A stretch of 64,000 bases of DNA from Saccharicrinis carchari (lineage in GTDB: Bacteria > Bacteroidota > Bacteroidia > Bacteroidales > Marinilabiliaceae): NCBI RefSeq assembly GCF_900182605.1, contig NZ_FXTB01000002.1, positions 434,001 through 498,000 on the forward strand, in the 5' to 3' direction. How positions within the stretch are numbered: position 1 is the stretch's first letter; each line of letters opens with the position of its first letter. The position numbers and the translations under genes were made by a program. The notes under the pieces were generated by a model. That model was not told where the DNA came from. It searched no databases and saw only the letters and a program-made list of their open reading frames with translations. Shown here piece by piece: positions 20,051-29,321 of the stretch.

Positions 20051-21235
20051 ATGTCATACGTAAAAGTTGTTCTTAAATCAGGGAAAGACCAGTCTTTGCT
20101 TCGATTTCATCCTTGGGTATTTAGTGGAGCTATAAAAAAAATATACGGTAACCCGGCCGAAGGTGATGTAGTGGAGGTGTTCGATAATAAAGATACCTTT
20201 TTAGGCTTGGGGCATTACCAAATCGGTTCCATTGCTATCCGTATCCTATCGTTTAAGCAAGTGGAGATAAATGATCAATTTTGGTATGAAAAAATACATG
20301 TGGCTTATCGCTTGCGTAAAACACTCGGTCTTATTGACGATCCCAATACCAATGCGTATCGGTTGGTACATGCCGAAGGCGATAATATGCCGGGTCTTAT
20401 TATTGATATGTACGGAGATACCGCAGTGGTACAAATGCACTCGGTGGGTATGTTTTTGATAAAAGATACGATAGACTCTGTTCTTAAAGACTTGTTTGGT
20501 AATGATTTAAAAGCCATCTATAATAAATCAGAAGCTACTTTACCTTTTAAAGCTCCGGTAGAACCCCAAAACGGATATTCCTTTGGCAAATCTGTTGCAC
20601 GCACAGCCGTCGAAAATGGGCTTCAATTTAAAGTGGATTGGGAAAAAGGACAGAAAACAGGCTTCTTTGTCGATCAACGCGAAAACAGGGCTTTACTCGA
20701 AAAGTACAGCAAAAACAGGTCGGTACTTAATATGTTTTGCTACACCGGAGGTTTTTCATTCTATGCCATGCGTGGGGGTGCAAGTGTTGTACACTCTGTG
20801 GATAGTTCGGAAAGAGCAATGGATTTAACCAGGGAAAACGTAGAAATGAACTTTCCGGGCGATCCCAGGCACGAGGCCATTACGGCCGATGCCTTTAAAT
20901 ACCTGGACGATATCAAAGACCGATACGACCTGATTGTTCTGGATCCTCCGGCATTTGCCAAACATCACAACGTGCTCAATAATGCCTTGCAAGGATACAA
21001 GAAATTGAATGCAAAAGCCTTTGAGCAAATTAAACCCGGAGGCATTGTGTTTACCTTCTCCTGCTCGCAAGTGGTAAGTAAGGATGCGTTTAGAAAAACA
21101 GTTTTCTCAGCTGCTGCACGATCGGGTCGCAAGGTGCGCATTTTAAACCAATTGACCCAGCCAGCCGATCATCCGGTTAATATTTATCATCCCGAAGGAG
21201 AATACCTTAAAGGACTGGTGTTGTACGTAGAGTAA
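20051..21235 (+). CDS. rlmI: 23S rRNA m5C methyltransferase, RlmI-like
   Basis: Class I SAM-dependent RNA methyltransferase of 394 residues, expected to modify a cytosine of 23S rRNA (C1962 in E. coli). The N-terminal PUA domain is visible (RFHPWVFSGAIKKI ... GHYQIGSIAIRILS). The Rossmann domain follows with FVDQRENR, the SAM loop NMFCYTGGFSFYA, the catalytic DPPAFAKH and the FSCSQVVS motif that carries a conserved cysteine. The length is normal. It is the last gene of the DUF5063-exonuclease-rlmI set. Confidence 0.92.
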   Translation: MSYVKVVLKSGKDQSLLRFHPWVFSGAIKKIYGNPAEGDVVEVFDNKDTFLGLGHYQIGSIAIRILSFKQVEINDQFWYEKIHVAYRLRKTLGLIDDPNTNAYRLVHAEGDNMPGLIIDMYGDTAVVQMHSVGMFLIKDTIDSVLKDLFGNDLKAIYNKSEATLPFKAPVEPQNGYSFGKSVARTAVENGLQFKVDWEKGQKTGFFVDQRENRALLEKYSKNRSVLNMFCYTGGFSFYAMRGGASVVHSVDSSERAMDLTRENVEMNFPGDPRHEAITADAFKYLDDIKDRYDLIVLDPPAFAKHHNVLNNALQGYKKLNAKAFEQIKPGGIVFTFSCSQVVSKDAFRKTVFSAAARSGRKVRILNQLTQPADHPVNIYHPEGEYLKGLVLYVE

Positions 21236-21274
21236 GCTATTGCAAGGCCATAGATAATTACAGAAATAAAATGT

Positions 21275-22525
21275 ATGAAATTTAACGAATTTGATTTTAC
21301 GCAGGAAGTCCTCGATGGATTAGATGCCATGCGATTTGAGCAGGCTACGCCGGTTCAGGAAATGGCTATACCTGTAATAAAAAATGGTACCGATTTAATC
21401 GCTTGTGCTCAAACGGGAACAGGTAAAACAGCAGCGTACCTGCTGCCCATATTAGATCGCATTGTAAGAGAGCGCAATACCGGAACTACAGCTTTGATAT
21501 TAGTTCCAACGCGCGAATTGGCTTTGCAGATAGATCAACAAGTAGAAGGTTTTAGCTATTTTCTTAACGTAACATCCGTGTCGGTGTTTGGTGGTAACGA
21601 CAAGGGATTATGGGATCAGCAAAAGAATGGCCTCACCAAAGGTGCCGACATCATCGTGGCTACTCCGGGTCGCATGATTCAACACCTAACCATGGGTTAT
21701 GTCGATTTTGCAAAGGTTAAATATCTTATCCTGGATGAGGCCGACAGGATGCTCGACATGGGGTTCCATGAGGATATTATGATGATAGAAAGTTATCTCC
21801 CCAAAACCGCCCGTCAGGGCTTGTTGTTTTCGGCTACCATGCCACCTAAAATAAGGGAACTGGCTAAAAATTTGCTGAATAAGCCGCACGAAATTAATAT
21901 AGCCATTTCAAAACCTGCCGAAGGTATATTGCAAGCAGCCTACTTGGTACACGAGTATCAAAAAATAGACCTTACAGTGGAGCTGCTCAGGGATAAGGAC
22001 TTGCCTAGCATCCTTGTGTTTTCGTCACGAAAAAGTAAGGTTAACGATATTGTGAAGGCCTTAAGGAAGAATAAATTTAATGCACGCGGTATCCACTCTG
22101 ATTTGGACCAAAGCGAGCGTATAGAAGTGTTACGCGAGTTCAAAAACCGGAACGTACAAATTTTGGTGGCCACTGATATTGTGGCTCGTGGTATTGATAT
22201 CGAAAAAATAGATTTGGTCATTAATTTCGACGTTCCCAATGATGCCGAGGATTATGTACATCGTATTGGACGTACTGCCCGTGCCCAAACACAAGGCGTA
22301 GGCATCACTTTTATAACGGAGGATAAGCAATATGATTTTAGTAAAATTGAAGAGCTTATCCAAACCGAGATTTACAAAGTACCGCTGCCGGCCCATTTTG
22401 ATGATGCCCCAAAATACGACCCTAAAGGCAAAAGGGGCAAGGTTGGAAGCAGGAAAAAAGGTGGCGGAAAAGGCAAAGGCGACAAAAAGCCGAAATACAA
22501 AAAAGGAGGGGGTAAGAGAAAATAG
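21275..22525 (+). CDS. DEAD-box ATP-dependent RNA helicase (RhlE-like)
   Basis: RNA helicase of 416 residues. Motifs in order: Q motif (F17/QATPVQEMAI), Walker A AQTGTGKTAAYLLP, PTRELALQ, TPGRMIQ, DEADRMLDMGF, SATMP, ATDIVARGIDI, HRIGRTAR. The C-terminal 30 residues are Lys/Gly-rich (GKRGKVGSRKKGGGKGKG) and probably bind RNA nonspecifically. An ATG at 21271 is out of frame and stops at once, so 21275 is the start. A role in ribosome assembly or cold adaptation is typical of RhlE-like proteins but not shown here. Confidence 0.93.
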   Translation: MKFNEFDFTQEVLDGLDAMRFEQATPVQEMAIPVIKNGTDLIACAQTGTGKTAAYLLPILDRIVRERNTGTTALILVPTRELALQIDQQVEGFSYFLNVTSVSVFGGNDKGLWDQQKNGLTKGADIIVATPGRMIQHLTMGYVDFAKVKYLILDEADRMLDMGFHEDIMMIESYLPKTARQGLLFSATMPPKIRELAKNLLNKPHEINIAISKPAEGILQAAYLVHEYQKIDLTVELLRDKDLPSILVFSSRKSKVNDIVKALRKNKFNARGIHSDLDQSERIEVLREFKNRNVQILVATDIVARGIDIEKIDLVINFDVPNDAEDYVHRIGRTARAQTQGVGITFITEDKQYDFSKIEELIQTEIYKVPLPAHFDDAPKYDPKGKRGKVGSRKKGGGKGKGDKKPKYKKGGGKRK

Positions 22526-22760
22526 CCTGCCAATTACCTACCTCATTTTTTTTTATTCCCGGGAAACCCGATAGCCATGTGGCAAATATTGGAAAGGCAA
22601 TGTTTATCGTATAGCACGGCTTTAGTTTTAAGGAAATGCAAAACTAAGTTCGCGAAATTTGTGAATTTCGTGGCTTAATTAGAAGTATATTGCGCAACAA
22701 TTTGTGCTTGCCAAAAGCTGCTTAGATAGTCTCTTGCTTAAATAGTCAGATTTTTTAATT

Positions 22761-24890
22761 ATGTCTTCTCAAATACATCAAATCATTTCCGATGAGCTGC
22801 AACTGCAACTCAATCATGTTAATAATACCATTGAGCTTTTAAACGAAGGAGCTACCGTGCCCTTTATCAGCCGTTACCGAAAGGAGCGTACCGGAACTAT
22901 GGACGAGGTGAATGTGGCTTTGATTAAGGAACGCTACGAAAAGTTGTTGGAAATCCAGAAACGAAAAGAAGCGATATTAAAATCGATGGATGAACAGGGG
23001 GTGCTGACAGCTGAATTGGAGAAGAAAATTAAGGATTCGTTTAATGCCAACGAAATTGAGGATATCTATTTACCTTATAAGCCCAAACGTGTAACGCGTG
23101 CGGTAAAAGCCCGCGAAAAAGGCCTGGAACCATTGGCTAAAGTGCTGATGAAGCAATACGAACGTGATGTGCATTCTAAAGCTGCACAGTTTGTGAACGA
23201 TCAGGTGCGTGATACGGATGAAGCGCTCCAGGGTGCCCGCGACATTATTGCTGAGTGGGTTAACGAAAATGCAGTGGCACGGGATATTGTGCGTTCGGCC
23301 TTTGATAGAGGTGCTGTTGTTAGCGCCGTATTGATAAAGGGTAAAGAGGAAGACGGGGTAAAGTATAAAGATTATTTTGACTTTAGCGAGTTGTTGAAAA
23401 AATGCCCCAGCCATCGTTTGTTGGCTATGCGGAGAGGAGAAAAAGAAGGTATACTTAAAGTGAATATTTCGCCCGACGAAGAACAAGTATTGGATCGTTT
23501 GAGACGCTACTTTGTAAAAGGAAACACAGAAGCATCGGAACAGGTAGAGTTGGCTGCCAAAGATGCTTTTAAGCGCTTGCTAAAACCTGCTATCGAAACT
23601 GAATATGCTAATTTATCCAAGGAAAAAGCGGACGCTGATGCTATTCAGGTTTTTGCCAATAACCTGCGTCAGCTCTTATTGTCGTCGCCCTTAGGACAAA
23701 AAAGGGTGCTGGCTATCGATCCGGGTTTTAAATCGGGGTGCAAGGTGGTTTGTTTGGATGCACAGGGCAACCTGCTGCACAACGAAAATATCTATCCGCA
23801 TCCGCCCCAGCGCGAAACAAAACAGGCTGCCAAAAAAATATCCTCCCTGGTGGATGCCTATAAAATTGAAGCGGTAGCCATAGGTAACGGAACCGCCTCG
23901 CGCGAAACGGAATCATTTATCCGAAACTTAAAATACAATGCCGATATTCAAGTGTTTGTGGTTAGCGAGGATGGTGCCTCTGTATACTCTGCCAGCAAGG
24001 TGGCGCGCGATGAGTTTCCCGAGTACGACGTAACGGTGCGGGGTGCCGTAAGTATTGGTCGCCGATTGATAGATCCATTGGCTGAGCTGGTAAAGATAGA
24101 CCCAAAATCCATTGGTGTAGGGCAGTACCAACATGATGTAGATCAGGGTAAACTAAAATCGTCATTGGATCAAGTGGTGGAATCCTGCGTTAACAAGGTG
24201 GGTGTTGATTTAAACACAGCCAGTCGGCACTTACTTACCTATGTTTCTGGGCTTGGTCCTCAATTGGCAAAAAATATTGTTGAATATCGTGCGGCAAACG
24301 GTGCCTTTAGTTCGCGTAACGAATTAAAAAAAGTTACCCGTTTGGGAGCCAAGGCCTATGAACAAGCTGCCGGATTTTTGCGCATTACCGGTGCGGCTAA
24401 TCCTTTAGACAATTCTGCGGTGCATCCGGAATCGTATCCTATCGTCGAAAAAATGGCCAGCGACAATGCCTGCAAAGTAATAGACCTAATTGCAGATCCG
24501 CATATTAAGTCAAAGATAAAGTTGGATGCTTACCTCACGGATCAGGTAGGGCTGCCCACCCTAAAAGATATCATAAGCGAATTAGAAAAGCCCGGTCGCG
24601 ATCCTCGTCAGCATATTAAAGTGTTCGAATTTGATCGGAATGTACGAGCTATTGAAGATTTGCATCAAGGAATGGTATTGCCCGGTATAGTCACTAATAT
24701 CACTAATTTTGGGGCTTTTGTGGATGTGGGAGTAAAACAGGATGGCCTGGTACACATCTCTCATCTTGCCAATAAATTTATTAGTGATCCCAATGAAGTG
24801 GTAAGCCTCCATCAGCATGTAAAAGTAAAAGTACTGGATATTGACAAAACGCGTAAGAGAATACAATTATCGATGAAAGAAGTGGACTAA
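22761..24890 (+). CDS. tex: RNA-binding transcriptional accessory protein Tex
   Basis: Tex/S1 nucleic-acid-binding protein of 709 residues, within the 700-780 range of the family. Domains in order: helical N-terminus (PFISRYRKERTGTMDEV), YqgF/RNase H-like domain starting with RVLAIDPGFKSGCKVVCLD (about residue 315), helix-hairpin-helix repeats (LLTYVSGLGPQLAKNIVEYRA), and a C-terminal S1 domain (GIVTNITNFGAFVDVGVKQDGLVHIS). It binds RNA and associates with transcription. A 235-nt upstream gap contains a small inverted repeat (CGAAATT-TGTG-AATTTCG) but no clear promoter. Confidence 0.95.
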   Translation: MSSQIHQIISDELQLQLNHVNNTIELLNEGATVPFISRYRKERTGTMDEVNVALIKERYEKLLEIQKRKEAILKSMDEQGVLTAELEKKIKDSFNANEIEDIYLPYKPKRVTRAVKAREKGLEPLAKVLMKQYERDVHSKAAQFVNDQVRDTDEALQGARDIIAEWVNENAVARDIVRSAFDRGAVVSAVLIKGKEEDGVKYKDYFDFSELLKKCPSHRLLAMRRGEKEGILKVNISPDEEQVLDRLRRYFVKGNTEASEQVELAAKDAFKRLLKPAIETEYANLSKEKADADAIQVFANNLRQLLLSSPLGQKRVLAIDPGFKSGCKVVCLDAQGNLLHNENIYPHPPQRETKQAAKKISSLVDAYKIEAVAIGNGTASRETESFIRNLKYNADIQVFVVSEDGASVYSASKVARDEFPEYDVTVRGAVSIGRRLIDPLAELVKIDPKSIGVGQYQHDVDQGKLKSSLDQVVESCVNKVGVDLNTASRHLLTYVSGLGPQLAKNIVEYRAANGAFSSRNELKKVTRLGAKAYEQAAGFLRITGAANPLDNSAVHPESYPIVEKMASDNACKVIDLIADPHIKSKIKLDAYLTDQVGLPTLKDIISELEKPGRDPRQHIKVFEFDRNVRAIEDLHQGMVLPGIVTNITNFGAFVDVGVKQDGLVHISHLANKFISDPNEVVSLHQHVKVKVLDIDKTRKRIQLSMKEVD

Positions 24891-25466
24891 GGTTCAAGTA
24901 GACAGGATAAAATGGTGTTTAGCTTTATGAGCTATTGGGGCATAGCTTGGGGATCTTTTTTTTGATGATGAATAACCCATTTGTAAGAGCTGGGAATTGT
25001 TTTTAATAAGTATGACTTTTGCAACGGCTTACCTCCTTTTAATAGGGAAAAGGTGCTGATTTAACCAACTACCCTAAAGCTATTGTGGCAGCACGAGTTG
25101 AGGCAGTGGAAGGACTGGTTTTTAAGCCTTGCTGTTAAGGCGGGTCTTTCTTCATAGAGCCATACGGTCTCCCGCATATGAGGGAGATTACAATCTGTTA
25201 AAAAATGGCAGATGCTGCTTGTTTATAAACCTGTCCGAACAGGTCGACGCGTTCAGCTTACATAGTCTTTGAAAGTTCAACTGATACCTAATGCGTCCAA
25301 AAACTGGTTCGGAAAGCCTGAAAGTAACGCATCGGAGCGAAGTTAAATAAAAAAGGTTTAAGGTGCTTGCTAAGAGGGTATTGTCCGTGCTGCCTGCATG
25401 ATAAGATAGCTGAAGTTTTTTCTGTTCGTGGAAGATCCGGATTCTTCCATTGGAGGATTATTTTTC
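24891..25466. other. Long intergenic region with small hairpins, no recognisable gene
   Basis: About 575 nt after tex. Short inverted repeats stand out: TCTCCC/GGGAGA (25168-25173 and 25182-25187) and ACCTGT/ACAGGT around CCGA (25229-25244). A minus-strand frame of 65 codons at 25288-25485 has no recognisable family and no ribosome-binding context. The composition is more GC-rich and gene-like than other gaps, so this may be a degraded insertion or an untranslated RNA. Confidence 0.45.
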
Positions 25467-25474
25467 TATATTTG
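25467..25474 (+). promoter_or_regulatory. Bacteroidetes -7 promoter element for the symporter gene
   Basis: TATATTTG is an exact match to TAnnTTTG and lies 36 nt before the ATG at 25511. The -33 TTTG partner is not evident at the usual spacing; a TTG sits 14 nt upstream. Confidence 0.5.
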
Positions 25475-25510
25475 TAGTTATTCACTCAAAAGAGATACGA
25501 AAAAGTTCCT

Positions 25511-27241
25511 ATGCAGAAGTTCAATGATATGCTGTTACTGATTGATTCTTATATTGGTAGCAGTGCGTGGTTTGTTTATTTATTATTAGGTGTAGGTCTT
25601 TTTTTTACGCTTTATCTCGGTTTTCCTCAGCTTCGGTATTTTCGTTACGCCCTTAAAATTGTTAGGGGAAAGTTTGATAAGGAAGACGATGTGGGCGATA
25701 CTTCCCATTTTCAGGCTTTGGCAACTGCCTTGTCTGGCACCGTAGGTACGGGAAATATTGCCGGAGTGGCATATGCCATCTTTTTAGGTGGGCCGGCGGC
25801 TCTCTTTTGGATGTTGGTAACCGCATTAATTGGTATGACCACTAAGTTTGTAGAGGTTACCCTGTCGCATAAATATCGTGGAAAGGCCGAGGATGGTACC
25901 ATATCCGGAGGGCCTATGTACTATATGAAAAGGCGCTTGAACATTAAGTTGCCATCGGGTAAGCTGCTTAAAACGGGTAAAATAATGGCCATCCTTTTTG
26001 CGGTGGCTACAGTACTGTCTTCATTTGGTACCGGAAACCTACCTCAAATTAATAGTATTGCCAATGCCATAAACACTACTTTTGGAATTCCACATATCCT
26101 TACCGGCCTCATTTTATCCATACTACTGGGGACCATTATTATTGGTGGAATTAAGCGAATTGCCTTGGTCACTTCGCGTTTGGTGCCCACCATGGCTGTT
26201 ATATACTTTATTGGTGCACTCGCTGTTATACTCTATAATTATCAAAATGTTATTCCCTCTCTTGTTGCCGTTTTTGCCGATGTATTTACAGGGACTGCCG
26301 CCACCGGTGGTTTTTTAGGTGCCTCGATTGCCTTTGCTTTTAATAGAGGAGTAAACAGGGGTCTGTTTTCCAATGAAGCCGGACAGGGTTCTGCTCCCAT
26401 AGCACACTCCTCGGCCAGAGCACACGAGCCGGTTTCAGAAGGTCTGGTGGCGCTCCTTGAACCTTTTATCGATACTATTATAATTTGTTCGGTAACCGGA
26501 ATTACCCTATTGGCATCGGGCGTTTGGTCGCAAAAGCATCAAAATGAATTTCAACGAGCCGACCTGCAATTCCTGACGGGGATATATAATGATCAATCCT
26601 CAATCGAAAAAGCAAAGCTAGGGAAACATGTGAACAGGCTTAACACCTTGCCTCTTTTTACAGGTGAGTTAAAGGTGAATGAAGGGAAGATAATGGATGA
26701 GGTATCATTGATTCACGCCCGATCGCTGGCCGAGCAAGTAAAGGTATTCAGCGGCCAGCAGTTGTATTCGGGAAGCCTTACAGTGGATAATGGTATTGTT
26801 AGGGCGGAAGGGAAAATTCGATTTGTAGGTAAGTCGCTTATTCATAGTGCGCCTTTAACTACCCTGGCATTTACCCGGAGCTGGTTTGGCGATTTCGGAA
26901 AATACATTGTTTCCATTGGCTTGCTACTGTTCGCATTTTCTACCGCTATTACCTGGTCGTATTATGGTGGAAGGGCAATTATTTTTTTGGTGGGTATTAA
27001 GGGATTAAAGTATTACCGCCTGGTATATGTGCTTGCTTTCTTCTTTGCTTCATTTACAGATACCACTATAATTTGGACTTTCTCGGGTATCACCATAGCC
27101 CTGATGAGTATTCCTAACTTAATTGGTATATTTTCGTTACACAAGGAAATGAAAATGGAGGTTAAGAAGTTTTGGGTGGAATATGGAAAACGTTTTCCGA
27201 ATGAAAAATTGCCATTGCTTGAACGAAATAAACAGAAATAG
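25511..27241 (+). CDS. Sodium:alanine/glycine symporter (AGCS family) with inserted soluble domain
   Basis: Inner-membrane amino-acid:cation symporter of 576 residues. Family signatures are [59 protein letters not shown] and, near the end, [16 protein letters not shown]. About ten membrane segments are visible. Between SGVW (near residue 338) and the next conserved segment (PLTTLAF, near 443) there is a hydrophilic insert of roughly 95-100 residues that canonical AGCS proteins lack. This explains its length compared with the usual 450-490. It is likely monocistronic. Confidence 0.92.
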   Translation: MQKFNDMLLLIDSYIGSSAWFVYLLLGVGLFFTLYLGFPQLRYFRYALKIVRGKFDKEDDVGDTSHFQALATALSGTVGTGNIAGVAYAIFLGGPAALFWMLVTALIGMTTKFVEVTLSHKYRGKAEDGTISGGPMYYMKRRLNIKLPSGKLLKTGKIMAILFAVATVLSSFGTGNLPQINSIANAINTTFGIPHILTGLILSILLGTIIIGGIKRIALVTSRLVPTMAVIYFIGALAVILYNYQNVIPSLVAVFADVFTGTAATGGFLGASIAFAFNRGVNRGLFSNEAGQGSAPIAHSSARAHEPVSEGLVALLEPFIDTIIICSVTGITLLASGVWSQKHQNEFQRADLQFLTGIYNDQSSIEKAKLGKHVNRLNTLPLFTGELKVNEGKIMDEVSLIHARSLAEQVKVFSGQQLYSGSLTVDNGIVRAEGKIRFVGKSLIHSAPLTTLAFTRSWFGDFGKYIVSIGLLLFAFSTAITWSYYGGRAIIFLVGIKGLKYYRLVYVLAFFFASFTDTTIIWTFSGITIALMSIPNLIGIFSLHKEMKMEVKKFWVEYGKRFPNEKLPLLERNKQK

Positions 27242-27293
27242 TTCATCAAGTATAATGTTATGAATAGTACTATTAATTTATATTAAGTAAGTT

Positions 27294-28931
27294 ATGTGTC
27301 GTTTTAAAATCCATCTGTTTCTATTTGTGTTTCTGTCGGCAATAGCTTTTGCAAGTTATGGTCAACAGTCAGATAATGAGGTAGTACTTAATGCTTTCTC
27401 CGAAATGGACTTTAATACGGTTTATTATCCGCAAAAAGCAAGCCTACAACTGGATTCGATAATAAACTCATTCAATAATTCCGAGAAACTTACTTATAAA
27501 GGTCACATTGAATATATTCGGGCACAGCTATTTTATAATCAAATGGAAGTGGACTCTTCCCTCTATTACGTGGAGGATGCCATATCTTATTTTACGGATG
27601 AGGAGGATAAAGAATGGTTGGCTCGCTGTCAGTTCTTGTTAGGCCGAATTGCCGAAACCACGGGACTTTACGAACAAGCGAAAATTAATTATTACGAAAC
27701 AATTAAGCTAAGCGAAACAAGTGAAGAGCGGATGGTAGGTTTTGCCTATATAGCAGTAGCAAGATGTATGATGACTTTATCTGAGGATTATGAAGCAGAG
27801 GTAATAAAAGGAGTTGAGATATTAAAAGAAAGTCCGCATGAGGAGGTTCAACTCTATGCCGATTTTATGGAGCAGTATTTTAGGCTGATGGAACCAGACA
27901 CCCCGGGAAAGCTGAATGTAATAGCAAATAAGTACTTAGATAAGAAAGTGTACAACCGGGCGGTAAATGTATATAAGATTGTGGCCAGCAGTTATCATGC
28001 CCAACAAGAATACGATTCGGCTCATTTGTATTGCGATAAGGCAATTCAAATCAGTGAAGAATACAATGTGGGCCATTTGATTTTGCCCGCTTTGTATCAG
28101 TTTAAGGGGGTACTTTATTTTAAGCAAAAAAAATATAAAACGGCCAATGACTTCTTCGATATGTCACTCGATCTGTACGCCAAATTCAACCAGCACAACA
28201 GGATGTTGTACACATATAATTATTTGCATCAGATAGACCTGGCACAAAATGACTATAAAAAGGCCTATTCAAATTTGCACAAATACATCGATTTAGTTGA
28301 GAAGACAACATCCTCTGAAAAAATACGAATGGCTAAGGTATTAGAAATAAATAATAAGGTTGGCTTGATGAAAGGGCAACTGGCTCAGATGAAAATTGAA
28401 AAAAAAGCCAGTGAGTTTATGCTTTATCTTGTGCTGTTAATTACAGCTGTAATACTAGTTGGAGTAGCTATTTACGTTTATTTATACCAAAAGAACAAAA
28501 AGGCCAAAATTGAGGAATTAAATAAGGAGTTCCATAATCTGCTCATAGGAATTGGCGAAAAACAATTGTTGGAACATAGGCTAAGTACACCTTCGCAAAG
28601 TAAAAAACGCAGCACTTCGCGGTTGACAAAGGAGCTTAATGTGAATGGTATGAGCGAAGAGGATTTAAGCGATAATTTTGATAGCTGCTATATGGAGACA
28701 ATTGGATTGTTAACCGGAGCCTTTCCGCAATTAACCAGAACCGAAGTGAGATATGCGGTAATGATATGTCTTAAACTACCAATGGAAGTGATCTCAAAAG
28801 TACAAAACGTGCAGCCTGCTTCTATACGAAAAGCGAAACAACGTATCCGAACAAAATTAAACGTGAGTTGCAATCTGGATATTTATCTGCAACAACATCT
28901 CGAAAAATTACTTGCAGATTTGGCACAATAG
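27294..28931 (+). CDS. TPR - transmembrane - HTH signalling regulator
   Basis: Membrane-anchored regulator of 545 residues. Architecture: signal peptide (LFLFVFLSAIAFASYGQQ, residues about 7-24), periplasmic tetratricopeptide repeats (residues about 60-350; e.g. GLYEQAKINYYETIKL, KYKTANDFFDMSLDLY), one membrane helix near residues 375-400, a coiled segment, then a cytoplasmic helix-turn-helix (FPQLTRTEVRYAVMICLKLP, followed by a LuxR-like recognition region VQPASIRKAKQRIRTKL). Such TPR-TM-HTH proteins are common in Bacteroidetes and are thought to pass an envelope signal directly to DNA. No target is known; the nearby repeat-protein gene at 29321 is the closest candidate. Confidence 0.82.
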   Translation: MCRFKIHLFLFVFLSAIAFASYGQQSDNEVVLNAFSEMDFNTVYYPQKASLQLDSIINSFNNSEKLTYKGHIEYIRAQLFYNQMEVDSSLYYVEDAISYFTDEEDKEWLARCQFLLGRIAETTGLYEQAKINYYETIKLSETSEERMVGFAYIAVARCMMTLSEDYEAEVIKGVEILKESPHEEVQLYADFMEQYFRLMEPDTPGKLNVIANKYLDKKVYNRAVNVYKIVASSYHAQQEYDSAHLYCDKAIQISEEYNVGHLILPALYQFKGVLYFKQKKYKTANDFFDMSLDLYAKFNQHNRMLYTYNYLHQIDLAQNDYKKAYSNLHKYIDLVEKTTSSEKIRMAKVLEINNKVGLMKGQLAQMKIEKKASEFMLYLVLLITAVILVGVAIYVYLYQKNKKAKIEELNKEFHNLLIGIGEKQLLEHRLSTPSQSKKRSTSRLTKELNVNGMSEEDLSDNFDSCYMETIGLLTGAFPQLTRTEVRYAVMICLKLPMEVISKVQNVQPASIRKAKQRIRTKLNVSCNLDIYLQQHLEKLLADLAQ

Positions 28932-29291
28932 TTTTAAAAATCAAAAGGGATAAGTTAATTACTTTCCACCGGCACTTACAAAAATTACTTAGCCTGATAA
29001 AATTTTTTTCCAGAGTTATTCTCAATCCAGCTCAGGTGAAAACGGCATTGTGTACCCAAGGCATAAATTTATCAATATAGGGTGGGTTAATAAGTCAATA
29101 ATATATTTTTATCTGCATAAAAATGTACGATTACGGACACTTTATTGTGCGGTGTGTTTAATATGATAATTGTAAGTTGTTTTTTTTGTCTTTCAATGCC
29201 TTTATAAGTCGTAGTATATTAGGCGAATAGCTTTTGTCACGCTTTTGTCACGCCTAAAATTCGTCTTTTTTTTCCTCTTCCTTGATATTTG
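28932..29291. other. Intergenic region upstream of the repeat-protein gene
   Basis: AT-rich stretch of 360 nt. Apart from the inverted and direct repeats at 29219-29257, nothing recognisable is present. A 70-codon frame at 28868-29080 starts within the regulator gene and is not credible. Confidence 0.5.
29219..29257. repeat. Inverted repeat enclosing a tandem CTTTTGTCACG duplication
   Basis: TTAGGCG (29219-29225) and CGCCTAA (29251-29257) form a 7-bp inverted repeat. Between them CTTTTGTCACG occurs twice in tandem (from 29231 and 29242). It lies 64 nt before the repeat-protein gene and could be an operator for a regulator such as the HTH protein just upstream; this is inference. Confidence 0.5.
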
Positions 29292-29321
29292 TGATAAACA
29301 ATTTTTAAAAACCGTTTATCA
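29292..29321 (+). promoter_or_regulatory. Hairpin overlapping the start codon of the repeat-protein gene
   Basis: TGATAAAC (29292-29299) pairs with GTTTATCA (29314-29321) over a 14-nt loop, with the last base of the right arm being the A of the ATG. In the mRNA this would partly hide the translation start. The stem is short and AT-rich, so it could be temperature sensitive or simply weak. Confidence 0.4.

Noticed and set aside
25288-25485. 65-codon minus-strand frame before the symporter gene
   Set aside because: No family and it covers the symporter promoter region; kept only as part of the unexplained gap.
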